Shown: positions 31,961 through 39,973 of the stretch, piece by piece
How the letters are laid out: each line of letters begins with the position of its first letter
Position numbering within the stretch: position 1 is the first letter of the stretch
NCBI RefSeq assembly: GCF_001434665.1
Contig: NZ_AZDG01000001.1
Span: 124,001 to 188,000, forward strand
Length of the DNA stretch: 64,000 nt
Reading direction: 5' to 3'
DNA from: Companilactobacillus tucceti DSM 20183
GTDB taxonomy: Bacteria > Bacillota > Bacilli > Lactobacillales > Lactobacillaceae
Notes under the pieces: generated by a model
The model's input: only the letters and a program-made list of their open reading frames with translations
Databases searched by the model: none
Told to the model about the DNA's origin: nothing
Position numbers and translations under genes: made by a program

Positions 31961-32884
31961 GAGCAACATATTAACTAATTTTTTTAAATCTTGTTTTTCA
32001 GGAATTTCTGGAAGCATATTAATATCAAAGATTGCTTGGTCTTTGTATTCTTTAACCATTACTTGAGCAGCATCGACACCACTATCAATAACTTGTTCAG
32101 CTGTTTCAGCCAATGCCTTGTCACCAGTACGTCCTGCTTCAGCAATTTTATTCATAAAATCATTACCATTTTTACCGATTGCAAAAATTACTGGTAAAGT
32201 AAATTCTCCATTTTGTAGCATATACAATGGTCCAAATTCATTTTCAGAAGTATTAATACCGATCAGATCAAAAATCTCGCTCTTGATTTGATAAGCGATT
32301 CCAATAGTTCTACCAATTTCTCCAGCAGAATCGATCAAAACATCAGATGCATGTGCCGCCTGTGCCCCAAATCTACATGCAAATTCAAACATAACTGCAG
32401 AACGTGCTTCAACTCGTTTAATATACTCAGCTATATCTTCAACTGGTTTTATCATTTCTTCATCGGCTAATAATTGATTGGTAGTAATTTCTTGAACGGC
32501 GTCAATTTTACCTTGTAAATCGTCGTCATCAGCAGAACATTTTCTAAATTCAACATCGATCAAATCGGAAAAATATTCTACCATAAAGTTCAAATTGATG
32601 GCATCAGGTCCAGCTTGATGTTTACGCATCAATTCGTTTCTTATATAAAACATTTGCGAAGCCGCAGCAGCTGATTGAAGTGAATTTTCTCTTAATTTGT
32701 CAGCCTCACCGAAGCTAGAAAATAGGTAGAAAAATGCAGCATGTAGAAATCTTCCGGAATGAAGATAACCTTTTGCCTCATTGATAATGTCATTTTTATT
32801 TAGTTCAATCAATCTGAGCATATAGTCTTCTAAATTGACTAGTTTAGTATTTAGTTTTGGAAATTGTTGGAAAGGAGATTCCAT
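31958..32884 (-). CDS. Prenyl-diphosphate-synthase-like protein lacking catalytic aspartates
   Basis: A 308-residue, mostly helical protein. Its sequence follows trans-prenyl synthases: SGRFLHAAFFYLFSSFG parallels the GGKRxRP helix, the segment ending ACRFGAQAAHASDVLI parallels the helix before the second Asp motif, and IGIAYQIKSEIFDLIG stands where IGxAFQxxDDxxD is expected; FGPLYMLQNGEFTLPVIFAI matches the later GxxTLPxI block. The first DDxxD site reads YIRNELM and the second SEIFD, so both magnesium-binding motifs are gone. A catalytic role in chain elongation is therefore unlikely. It is the last gene of a three-gene operon; the function is unknown. Confidence 0.7.
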   Translation of the reverse strand: MESPFQQFPKLNTKLVNLEDYMLRLIELNKNDIINEAKGYLHSGRFLHAAFFYLFSSFGEADKLRENSLQSAAAASQMFYIRNELMRKHQAGPDAINLNFMVEYFSDLIDVEFRKCSADDDDLQGKIDAVQEITTNQLLADEEMIKPVEDIAEYIKRVEARSAVMFEFACRFGAQAAHASDVLIDSAGEIGRTIGIAYQIKSEIFDLIGINTSENEFGPLYMLQNGEFTLPVIFAIGKNGNDFMNKIAEAGRTGDKALAETAEQVIDSGVDAAQVMVKEYKDQAIFDINMLPEIPEKQDLKKLVNMLL

Positions 32885-32899
32885 TAATTAGTACTTCCT

Positions 32900-33895
32900 T
32901 TATTTAAATTTATCTACTTCTACTTCGAGGTTTTCAGCGATAGGTAAGAATACTTCGGTAAAGAATTTTTGAGGGTCGAATTTCTTTTGATCTTCAATAA
33001 TATCATTACAACGTTTCCAGGCATCGTTACGCATATTTGTTGCTAGATTTTTGCGAATAGAGTGTAAATGCTTTTTGAGATTTGCATCTGTTGATCCAAA
33101 GGCTTGAATATAGAAAAAGATTATTTCGTTATATGTGTTGTCTAAAATCCAGAAAAAGGTATTTCTTAGTTGAGCAATGTTCATCATTTGGGTGAAAACT
33201 TTTCCCTTTAAAATTTGCTCTTTAGTAAAGGTGCTTGCTGAAACTATAATTGAATTTACTTGACTCATATCAGCAATGTAACTAGAGTAGTGCTCCCATT
33301 GGGACTCTTTTAAATCAATTCCAATTTTTTCTTTGATATCATCTTTTGACATAGATTGAAGTTGCTTTAATGTATTTTCTCTTATGTCTTCTTTTTCTTC
33401 AACGAGTCTCTTTTCTAGATTATATAAGATAGTTTGATTCTCGTTTAAGTATTTCATGACTACCGGCCAAATAATATTATTAAAAGTATCATGAAAGTGA
33501 TTAAATAGGTCATCCGTGTAGGTATTTAAAACTTGTTTGTCTGAATCTGTTCCTTTAACGTGTGATTCAAACTTAACTACAAGTGGAGTACCTTCTTTTT
33601 TGTCAGTAGAACCATATGTTACTCCGCTTTCTTTGCGTTGATTATTTTCCCATTCTTTTAATTCATTCAAATCAAGTAATCCCAAAGGCATAATTGTAAT
33701 GTCAGAATGTGTGGCCATTATTTGTAGTGCAAAGGGGGTAGTGATATTTTGAGTTTCTGTGAATGATTTTAAAGTAACACGTAATTTTTTTTGATTATCC
33801 AAGTGATCTTCAGGATCGGCATAGAAGGCTGAAGATTGAATTGGTGAATTTTCAAATCTATCATTTATTTGCTTTTTTAAATCGTTAATATCCAT
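32900..33895 (-). CDS. Unknown protein, 331 residues, middle gene of the prenyl-synthase-like operon
   Basis: I do not recognise this protein. It is soluble, charged and largely helical after residue 150, with no signal peptide or membrane segment. The first 150 residues look beta-rich (KLRVTLKSFTETQNITTPFA, ITIMPLGLLDLNE), the rest has long amphipathic helices (NLEKRLVEEKEDIRENTLKQ). It ends 15 bases before the prenyl-synthase-like gene and abuts the 93-residue gene upstream without a gap, so the three are surely cotranscribed. No function can be proposed. Confidence 0.75.
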   Translation of the reverse strand: MDINDLKKQINDRFENSPIQSSAFYADPEDHLDNQKKLRVTLKSFTETQNITTPFALQIMATHSDITIMPLGLLDLNELKEWENNQRKESGVTYGSTDKKEGTPLVVKFESHVKGTDSDKQVLNTYTDDLFNHFHDTFNNIIWPVVMKYLNENQTILYNLEKRLVEEKEDIRENTLKQLQSMSKDDIKEKIGIDLKESQWEHYSSYIADMSQVNSIIVSASTFTKEQILKGKVFTQMMNIAQLRNTFFWILDNTYNEIIFFYIQAFGSTDANLKKHLHSIRKNLATNMRNDAWKRCNDIIEDQKKFDPQKFFTEVFLPIAENLEVEVDKFK

Positions 33896-34177
33896 TTATT
33901 TATCTTCCTCATTAGTATCATATTTAACTTTTAATTCTTGTAATTTTTTTAGACCCTCATCAGTTAGAGTGGCATTTTTTAAAGTAACAGTTGCAAGTGA
34001 ATAGTTTTCAATAGCTTCAATTTTTAGATTTTCAAACCAATCACTATTTTGTACTTCTTCGACAGTCTTATATAACATTGATGTCTTATTAAGTTGTCTA
34101 TTAGAAGTAAAATAATTTCGATCGACGTCTTTTAGTAATTGATATATAGATTCTTCCATAGTTACATTAATTGTCAT
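33896..34177 (-). CDS. Small unknown protein, first gene of the prenyl-synthase-like operon
   Basis: A 93-residue protein with a helical N-terminus, a central SDWFENLKIEAIENYSLATV segment and the C-terminal TLTDEGLKKLQEL. That last motif resembles the winged-helix wing and tail of small YjcQ-type proteins (LTDKG.EYL), so a winged-helix fold is possible but unproven. The ATG at 34177 follows TGGAGA. Its stop directly abuts the start of the next gene. Upstream, on this strand, TAAAAT can serve as a -10 box. Confidence 0.72.
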   Translation of the reverse strand: MTINVTMEESIYQLLKDVDRNYFTSNRQLNKTSMLYKTVEEVQNSDWFENLKIEAIENYSLATVTLKNATLTDEGLKKLQELKVKYDTNEEDK

Positions 34178-34270
34178 AATTGATTCTCCATTCCTATTTA
34201 GTTATATTTTACCGAAAGTTTAAATAATAAAAAATTAGTAAAATTCCTAAGTTAAAAGAATTTATTAGTC

Positions 34271-34279
34271 TGTTATGAT
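34271..34279 (+). promoter_or_regulatory. Extended -10 promoter before the HMA protein gene
   Basis: TGTTATGAT combines a TGN extension with TATGAT, one mismatch from TATAAT, 37 bases before the ATG. It lies in the 138-base divergent region shared with the prenyl-synthase-like operon. Confidence 0.45.
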
Positions 34280-34315
34280 AAAAAAGTAATAATATTAATA
34301 TATGGAGGGAATATT

Positions 34316-34519
34316 ATGTCAAAGAAAATTTTAATTAGCGGTCTACATTGTGAGAAATGCCCAATACATATCGCAGAAATGATTAAAGATATACCAGGAG
34401 TTGAAAAACAAGAAAAAGATATGGACAAAATGACTTTAACTCTTACAGGTAATATGGATCTAGCAAAGATACAAGCTGCTTTGAGTAGTAAACCATTTAC
34501 TGTTGAGGAAATTGCTTGA
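34316..34519 (+). CDS. Heavy-metal-associated (HMA) domain protein, CopZ-like
   Basis: A 67-residue single ferredoxin-like HMA domain. The metal loop is GLHCEKC with Cys12 and Cys15; the fold pattern continues with the IADMIKD-type helix, the strand KMTLTLTG and a final KPFTVEEI strand. Such proteins carry copper(I) or other soft metals to ATPases or sensors. No copper ATPase is adjacent; instead the gene overlaps a DMT transporter by four bases. Confidence 0.85.
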   Translation: MSKKILISGLHCEKCPIHIAEMIKDIPGVEKQEKDMDKMTLTLTGNMDLAKIQAALSSKPFTVEEIA

Positions 34520-35400
34520 TTAAGTCTGCTTCAAATAAAAAGGCTCAACTTTTAGGAGTTGAGCTTAATTTAATTTCATTATTGTTCAGTAGTATTAGTC
34601 CAGTACTTAATAAGTTCTCATTAGTAAGTTTAAATCCTATTTTAGGTGCTTTACTAACGAGTGTCTTTGCGGCAATTTTGAATTTGATTTTGGTCTATGT
34701 AATGTATCATGATTTTTCTATTATAAAAAATAAATGGGTGATTTTTTTAGGATTATCCAATGCCATTGGTGTTATTTTACAATATGTTGCTTTATCGTTA
34801 CTAAGTCCGGTTACAGTTACCTTAATAGCACGTATTTACTTGGTTTACGTTTTTGTATTATCATATATTTTCTTAAAAGAGAAATTAAATAAGTTAGATT
34901 ATTTAGCAATTGTGTTATGTATAGCAGGTTCTATCTTTGTTTCTCAAGGTAGAATTCAAATTGACAGTGTTTGGGGAATCCTTTGTGCATTTATTTACCC
35001 ATTGATGTATGCCATCAATAATATTATTGCCAAATATTTGGTACACGACAATAATCCAGGAAACGTGTTATTTTATAATCACTTAGTTTCAGCAGCAATG
35101 CTTTTGATTTATGCATTATTTGTTCCAGGTACATTTTCTGGAATTCAAACAAGAGCCGTAACATTCAACTTTTTTGGAGCATTCTTTAATGGATTCTTAT
35201 CATTACTATTGTTCTACACTAGTTTGAAATATATTACAGCTGGTAAAGCTAATATTGTGCGTGCCTTGGGTCCAATTGTAGTAATTATCTATTCTTACTT
35301 CTTCTTCCCAATTCAAATTACAACTAATATTATTTTAGGTGCATTATTATTAATTGCTTCGACAGCTATAGTAACATTTACTAAAACTGATAAAGCTTAA
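34516..35400 (+). CDS. EamA/DMT family transporter
   Basis: A 294-residue protein with ten predicted membrane segments made of two EamA repeats (first ending at SIFVSQGR near residue 135). Members export amino acids or other metabolites; the substrate is not visible. Start is TTG at 34516, overlapping the HMA gene stop (TTGA) with GAGGA upstream, so the two are translationally coupled, an unusual pairing that might point to a metal- or thiol-related substrate. Confidence 0.88.
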   Translation: MIKSASNKKAQLLGVELNLISLLFSSISPVLNKFSLVSLNPILGALLTSVFAAILNLILVYVMYHDFSIIKNKWVIFLGLSNAIGVILQYVALSLLSPVTVTLIARIYLVYVFVLSYIFLKEKLNKLDYLAIVLCIAGSIFVSQGRIQIDSVWGILCAFIYPLMYAINNIIAKYLVHDNNPGNVLFYNHLVSAAMLLIYALFVPGTFSGIQTRAVTFNFFGAFFNGFLSLLLFYTSLKYITAGKANIVRALGPIVVIIYSYFFFPIQITTNIILGALLLIASTAIVTFTKTDKA

Positions 35401-35403
35401 ATA

Positions 35404-35460
35404 TAATCTCATATGAGAGTGAGACGAAACATAACTTTTTCCACTCTCGTATGAGATTTT
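35404..35460. repeat. Compact palindromic element / terminator after the DMT gene
   Basis: A 17-bp near-perfect stem (AATCTCATATGAGAGTG with CACTCTCGTATGAGATT) followed by a T run. The loop GAGACGAAACATAACTTTTTCC shares its two halves with the larger repeats at 37602 and 46291 (GGGACAAAACAT and ACATAGCTTTTTCC), so this looks like a short member of the same family that acts as a terminator. Confidence 0.8.
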
Positions 35461-35470
35461 TTTATCTAAT

Positions 35471-35484
35471 TAGGGAATTAACTA
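35471..35484 (+). promoter_or_regulatory. Possible NreC-like half-palindrome upstream of moaA
   Basis: TAGGG-AATT-AACTA matches 8 of 10 fixed positions of the staphylococcal NreC site TAGGG-N4-CCCTA. A TAATGT -10 candidate lies at 35511-35516. Low confidence because only one half is complete. Confidence 0.3.
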
Positions 35485-35539
35485 ATTAAATTTACTAGAG
35501 ATCTTTGAAATAATGTAACTAAGATAGTGAGGGATATAT

Positions 35540-36538
35540 ATGGAAAAATTATATGATAGCTACGGTCGACTACATGATTATGTTCGTCTTTCAATTACAG
35601 ATAGATGCAATTTACGTTGTGTTTATTGCATGCCAAAAGAGGGGCTTCCTTTTTTCCCAACGGATAAAGTCCTATCACAAGATGAAATAGTTAAATTAAT
35701 TGAGAATTTTTCAGAAATGGGTGTTACAAAAGTCAGGATCACTGGAGGGGAGCCTTTATTAAGAACCGATTTAGTTGATATTGTTAGACGAATTAAAAAT
35801 GTCGATGGTATTGATGATATTTCGATAACAACTAATGGTTTATTTTTAGCAAAAAAGGCTAAAGCTCTTAAAGAGGCAGGATTAGATCGATTAAATATAA
35901 GTTTAGATACTTTCAAACCAGATAGATATAATGAAATAACTCGTGGGGGAAGTATTGATCAGGTTTTAGAAGGAATCGAAGTTGCCAGTGAATTGAATTT
36001 CAAAAAGATAAAGTTGAATGTTGTGTTGATCAAAGGCCAAAATGACGATGAAATATTAGACTTTTTAGAATATACTAGAAACCATAATGTGAACGTTAGA
36101 TTTATTGAGTTTATGCCAATTGGTAATCCTATTAAAATGTGGAAAAAAGAGTACATTGGACTAGATAATGTATTCAAAATATGCAAAGAAAATAACTTTG
36201 AATATACGCCAATCGAACTGAACGGTAATGGTCCTTCAGATAATTATCAAATTTCTCAATTTAAAGGAAGTTTTGGTTTGATCCATCCTATCAGCGCTAA
36301 GTTCTGTGAAAATTGTAATCGAATGAGGATTACGGCTGATGGGTATGTTAAAGCTTGTTTGTATTGGAATGAAGAAATTAATATTAGAGAAGCCATATCT
36401 GATAAAAAAGAATTTCGTCGATTAATTCAAAAATCATTAGATAATAAGCCCTTGAATCATGAGATGGCAATGGATGAGGCAGATAAGATCATTGATAAAG
36501 CCCCAACATGGCGTCATATGAGTCAAATAGGTGGATAA
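35540..36538 (+). CDS. moaA: GTP 3',8-cyclase (molybdenum cofactor synthesis)
   Basis: A 332-residue radical SAM enzyme that starts molybdopterin synthesis by converting GTP to 3',8-cyclo-GTP, the precursor used by MoaC. The N-terminal cluster motif DRCNLRCVYCMP has Cys23, Cys27 and Cys30; the C-terminal cluster has FCENCNRMRI followed by a third Cys in KACLYW. The chain ends in Gly-Gly, as functional MoaA does. It is the first Moco gene of the nitrate reduction island. Confidence 0.97.
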   Translation: MEKLYDSYGRLHDYVRLSITDRCNLRCVYCMPKEGLPFFPTDKVLSQDEIVKLIENFSEMGVTKVRITGGEPLLRTDLVDIVRRIKNVDGIDDISITTNGLFLAKKAKALKEAGLDRLNISLDTFKPDRYNEITRGGSIDQVLEGIEVASELNFKKIKLNVVLIKGQNDDEILDFLEYTRNHNVNVRFIEFMPIGNPIKMWKKEYIGLDNVFKICKENNFEYTPIELNGNGPSDNYQISQFKGSFGLIHPISAKFCENCNRMRITADGYVKACLYWNEEINIREAISDKKEFRRLIQKSLDNKPLNHEMAMDEADKIIDKAPTWRHMSQIGG

Positions 36539-36692
36539 TACTGATATTGTTGGCTTTGTCGATAAGAAAATGCTTACAAAAGCTAGTTTTACACTGTAAA
36601 ATTTACTTAATTTATAATATTATAAATATAATGATAAAGTTTTTCAGATTGATAAATTGTCGACCTAATAGGCAGATTTTGGAGAAATAGCT

Positions 36693-37592
36693 GTGAAAGA
36701 AATAAACATTGATGTATTCATAAAACGTCGTAAACAACTTAAATTATCACAAGTAAAACTTTGTGAAGGAATATGTACTCAAGCAACGCTAAGTAAATTT
36801 GAGAATAATGGTCGTGTACCATCGTTGTCTATCTTAAATAAGCTTTGTGTTCGCTTGGGTCTTATTGTTGACGATTTATATCAAAGTTCAACTGCAAATA
36901 CCTCTAGATTGCATGATCTACTTGATACTGCAGAAAAGAAATTGATGATGGAAGATTATCAAGAGGTTATTAAATTATTAGGGGAGATAGACCCAGAAAA
37001 AATTGAATTTGCTCCATTGAAAACTCAATTTTATTATTTAAGAGGCTTATTGAATGCATTGACGAATCAACAGCCTGTTGACGTTCTTTTTGATTTCTCA
37101 CAAATTCTTGATGATTTGGATGATGAACATAGTACTATTTTTACGCAATTAGCTTATGTCGGTTCAGGAATTATGTATTCTCGAAAAAAACAATATGATA
37201 AGGCAGATTTCTACTTTGATAAAATTTGTCAATTTATAGAGGAATATCGTCAAAATTCTAATCCTGATGAAGAGGATAAAGATAATTATTATTTGAGAAT
37301 ATTGACGTTGATTTTCTTCACGGCTGAATATCATGCTCAAAAAGATAACTTTAGAGATAGCGATAATTTAGTTAAGTTAGGTATCAAACTGTGTTCTGAG
37401 TACCATGTTACGTATTACTTGCCAAGATTAAAGTTGTTAGAAACACAAAATGCTATCAGCGAATCTAAACCACGTGATCTTATTGCGCAATTAATGAGTG
37501 AAACTTTAGCGTTTGGGCGTATTAATAATAACCAAGTTGTTGAAGTTAGGTTAGCAGCTATTAAAAAGAAGTTTGAAAATGAGAATAAATAA
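36693..37592 (+). CDS. Rgg/MutR-like helix-turn-helix regulator with TPR-type C-terminus
   Basis: A 299-residue regulator. An XRE-type helix-turn-helix lies at residues 8-62 (RRKQLKLSQVKLCEGICTQA, LSKFENNGRVPS), followed by a helical repeat domain like those of peptide-sensing Rgg and PlcR proteins. Start is GTG at 36693 after TGGAGA. It lies between moaA and the convergent nreABC genes. No convincing small signal-peptide gene sits next to it, so peptide sensing is only a family expectation. Confidence 0.82.
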   Translation: MKEINIDVFIKRRKQLKLSQVKLCEGICTQATLSKFENNGRVPSLSILNKLCVRLGLIVDDLYQSSTANTSRLHDLLDTAEKKLMMEDYQEVIKLLGEIDPEKIEFAPLKTQFYYLRGLLNALTNQQPVDVLFDFSQILDDLDDEHSTIFTQLAYVGSGIMYSRKKQYDKADFYFDKICQFIEEYRQNSNPDEEDKDNYYLRILTLIFFTAEYHAQKDNFRDSDNLVKLGIKLCSEYHVTYYLPRLKLLETQNAISESKPRDLIAQLMSETLAFGRINNNQVVEVRLAAIKKKFENENK

Positions 37593-37601
37593 AATGAATT
37601 T

Positions 37602-37713
37602 GGAAAAAACATAGCTTTTTCCGTCTAAAATAAATGGCACCAGTAATCCGATTTTGGATTGCTGGTGCCATTTTCCTTAATGCTCGAAAGCTGAACATGT
37701 TTTGTCCCACTCT
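37602..37713. repeat. Nested palindromic intergenic repeat (copy B)
   Basis: A 112-base element between two convergent genes. The core is ATGGCACCAG-T-AATCC, loop GATTTT, GGATT-G-CTGGTGCCAT. It is flanked by AACATAGCTTTTTCCG on the left and TTAATGCTCGAAAGCTGAAC then TTTTGTCCCACTCT on the right, and the two flanks themselves form an outer imperfect inverted repeat. The same flanks occur in inverted orientation at 46291. It probably also terminates transcription from both sides. Confidence 0.85.
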
Positions 37714-37716
37714 AAA

Positions 37717-38370
37717 CTAAAATTCTATTAAATGATGGTGTATTGCATAACGAACTAAATCAGTTCGTGAATCTAGTTCCAATTTTTTTATGATACTAGC
37801 TTTGTGTGCTTCAACCGTCTTAGTTGAAATAAACATTTGACTAGCAATTTCTTTATTAGAATAGCCTAGAGCTATAAGAGGGAAGATTTCTTTTTCACGT
37901 TTTGAAAGACCATTGTAACCTTCAAGATCAACATCAACTCCATCGGAATTGATTTGCTGAATATCATTTTTGGTTATTTTTATATTTTGATCGATGTAAT
38001 TTTCACCATTAGATAGAGATTTAAGTGCTTTTAGCAATTCTTCATCAGATGAACTTTTCAAAACATAAGACATTGCACCGTTATGAATGGCTTTATTGAT
38101 GTATTCTTGTTCCTCATGCATTGATAGAATCAATATTCTAACATCGGGATAGTGTTCATGGATACGTTTAGTTGTTATCAGTCCGCTTTCACCAGGTGGC
38201 ATACTAAGATCCATAATTAAAATATCGATTCCACCTTGTTCAACCCTTAGATATGTGTCAGTTCCATTAGCTTCTTCGTCTACGACTTCAAAATTGGCTT
38301 GTTGATTTACCAGAAATGATAGGCCGGACCTGACAATTGCATGATCGTCTGCAATTAAAACCTTATACAT
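37717..38370 (-). CDS. nreC: Response regulator NreC (NarL/LuxR family)
   Basis: A 217-residue two-component regulator. The receiver domain has DDHAIVRSGL and the phosphoacceptor Asp in LIMDLSMPP near 55; the C-terminal LuxR helix-turn-helix is LSKREKEIFPLIALGYSNKE, then TKTVEAHKASI. In Staphylococcus, NreC activates nar and nitrite reductase genes under low oxygen with nitrate. It follows nreB by 12 bases and is the last gene of nreABC. A near-match to its site is found before narG. Confidence 0.92.
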   Translation of the reverse strand: MYKVLIADDHAIVRSGLSFLVNQQANFEVVDEEANGTDTYLRVEQGGIDILIMDLSMPPGESGLITTKRIHEHYPDVRILILSMHEEQEYINKAIHNGAMSYVLKSSSDEELLKALKSLSNGENYIDQNIKITKNDIQQINSDGVDVDLEGYNGLSKREKEIFPLIALGYSNKEIASQMFISTKTVEAHKASIIKKLELDSRTDLVRYAIHHHLIEF

Positions 38371-38382
38371 ATTTGCCTCCCT

Positions 38383-39405
38383 CTAAGCAATTGGAAATTT
38401 AACAGTAATTGTTGTTCCTTCGCCTGATTTAGAATCTATTTTGAAAGCACCGTTAAACGTTTTTACTCGTTCATTCATATTCATTAGTCCCATTGATCGA
38501 CCATTAAAATGTTGATATTTTGGTACATCAAAACCATCACCATCATCAATAATTTCTAAAGTAATAAAGTGATCATGAGAGACTAGCAGAATTGCAATCT
38601 CATCAGCATTAGCATGTTTCAAAGCGTTATTGATAGATTCTTGAGTTATTCGATACAAAACGCTTTGGATGTCATTTGATAAGTTTCTAGTGTCAGCATT
38701 ACCAGCAACGTTTATTGTTACGCCGGAGTTCTCCTGTAAACGTTTTGCCAAAACTTTTAATGCCGCTAGTAATCCAAAGTTATCAAGAACAGAAGGTCTA
38801 ATATCAAGTGCCATTTCTTTGACCTCTGTCAAAGTGTCATTTAGCTGTGACTCGATTACTGTTGTTAATTCTTTTAGTTGTTCTTTAGTAAATTCATTAT
38901 TTTCTAGTCGTCTAACACCCATAATTGCAGAATAAACACCTTGAGCAATACTGTCATGGAGATCCTCTGAAATTCTCTTGCGTTCTTTTTCATAAGCTCT
39001 ATTTACGTATTGGGTCAGTTTTCTTTGTTGAGCCAATTGATCCATTCGATCAATAGTTCCACGATTTTTTAAAGTTAGTGAAAATACTTTTTCATCTTGA
39101 TCTATTACGTTATATATCATGAAGTAGTTTAGAGGATGTGACATATCCTTAGCTAAAGTTATTGGAATTGATATTTCTTTCATCTTGTTTTGAATAATGC
39201 AACTGAAACAATTATCAGTTGGTGAAAATTTTTGTTTGACAGATGAATCTGCTACTTCTACTAAATATTGTGGATTCATATTTAGTTCATTTTGTAAGTC
39301 TTTAGCAATTTGATTACTAAGAATTAGTTCTTCATCTTTAAATATCATAATTGCATCGGTAGAATCATTAAAATAATTGTTGATCCATTGTGTAGTTTCA
39401 AGCAA
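38383..39405 (-). CDS. nreB: Sensor histidine kinase NreB-like (oxygen sensor)
   Basis: A 340-residue cytosolic kinase: a PAS-like N-terminal domain (about 10-120), a HisKA_3 dimerisation domain with the phospho-His in ISEDLHDSIAQGVYSA, and an ATPase domain (QESINNALKHA, DDGDGFD, GEGTTITVKFP). Staphylococcal NreB binds an oxygen-labile Fe-S cluster through four Cys; here I find only two, in DNCFSC near residue 66. Start is TTG at 39405, 8 bases after AGGAGG; a TTG at 39423 lies upstream of that site. Confidence 0.9.
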   Translation of the reverse strand: MLETTQWINNYFNDSTDAIMIFKDEELILSNQIAKDLQNELNMNPQYLVEVADSSVKQKFSPTDNCFSCIIQNKMKEISIPITLAKDMSHPLNYFMIYNVIDQDEKVFSLTLKNRGTIDRMDQLAQQRKLTQYVNRAYEKERKRISEDLHDSIAQGVYSAIMGVRRLENNEFTKEQLKELTTVIESQLNDTLTEVKEMALDIRPSVLDNFGLLAALKVLAKRLQENSGVTINVAGNADTRNLSNDIQSVLYRITQESINNALKHANADEIAILLVSHDHFITLEIIDDGDGFDVPKYQHFNGRSMGLMNMNERVKTFNGAFKIDSKSGEGTTITVKFPIA

Positions 39406-39432
39406 AAAAATAACCCTCCTCAAATAACTTAA

Positions 39433-39864
39433 TTAAAGGTATTGAGAAAGGGTTAGAGCAGATTGCTCTGAAACTTTTTTATTATCAAAACGATATCCTG
39501 CTAGTAATACTCCACGTACTAATTTAGTTAATGGAGAAATAATCGGCACTGCAATCGCCGATTGAAGCGATTCAGACTTAGCAATAGGGGTGTACATTTC
39601 ATCAGAATATTGATAATGATCCAAATTATTATCCCAAAATGGTTTACCAGTTCTTACGACTAGTCCGGCAATCCCAATACCACTTCTCAAGACGATTTTT
39701 CTAAACTTTTCATTAGTGTTACCAGCCACAAAGTCCCATTTGATTAAATGGGGTGATTGTGTTGATTGGAGTGCGATTCCCACAAAATCAAATTGTTCTT
39801 TTTGGTAAATTTTATCAACGATCAATTGATAGTCATTTTGACTACGTAATTGTTCTGAATTCAC
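39433..39864 (-). CDS. nreA: GAF-domain nitrate receptor NreA
   Basis: A 143-residue single GAF domain. In Staphylococcus carnosus NreA binds nitrate and relieves inhibition of NreB phosphorylation. Typical GAF segments here are RKIVLRSGIGIAGLVVRTGK and SLQSAIAVPIISPLTKLVRG. GTG at 39864 is preferred: AGGAGG lies 8 bases before it, while a GTG at 39873 overlaps that site. It is the first gene of nreABC, with a perfect TATAAT on its strand about 45 bases upstream. Confidence 0.88.
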   Translation of the reverse strand: MNSEQLRSQNDYQLIVDKIYQKEQFDFVGIALQSTQSPHLIKWDFVAGNTNEKFRKIVLRSGIGIAGLVVRTGKPFWDNNLDHYQYSDEMYTPIAKSESLQSAIAVPIISPLTKLVRGVLLAGYRFDNKKVSEQSALTLSQYL

Positions 39865-39908
39865 GTCTTGCACCTCCTTATAATAACATTGTTAAATTGT
39901 TTTGAACG

Positions 39909-39914
39909 ATTATA
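39909..39914 (-). promoter_or_regulatory. -10 box of the nreABC promoter
   Basis: On the minus strand this reads TATAAT, preceded by TTTAATG; a good -35 box is not seen. The 11-base string TATACATTAAA (plus strand) that includes part of it occurs again at 39968-39978. Confidence 0.5.
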
Positions 39915-39973
39915 CATTAAAGTTTTATCATTTTTTATTCACTTATGGAATATTTAATATGAATATCTATACA

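Noticed and set aside
32288-32470. Plus-strand small Cys-rich frame opposite the prenyl-synthase-like gene
   Set aside because: No ribosome site or promoter; composition is typical of a shadow of the minus-strand gene.
36631-36690. 19-residue open frame just before the Rgg-like gene, as a possible signal peptide gene
   Set aside because: It has no ribosome binding site, is rich in basic residues and Cys rather than being a typical hydrophobic SHP or propeptide, and may be chance coding.
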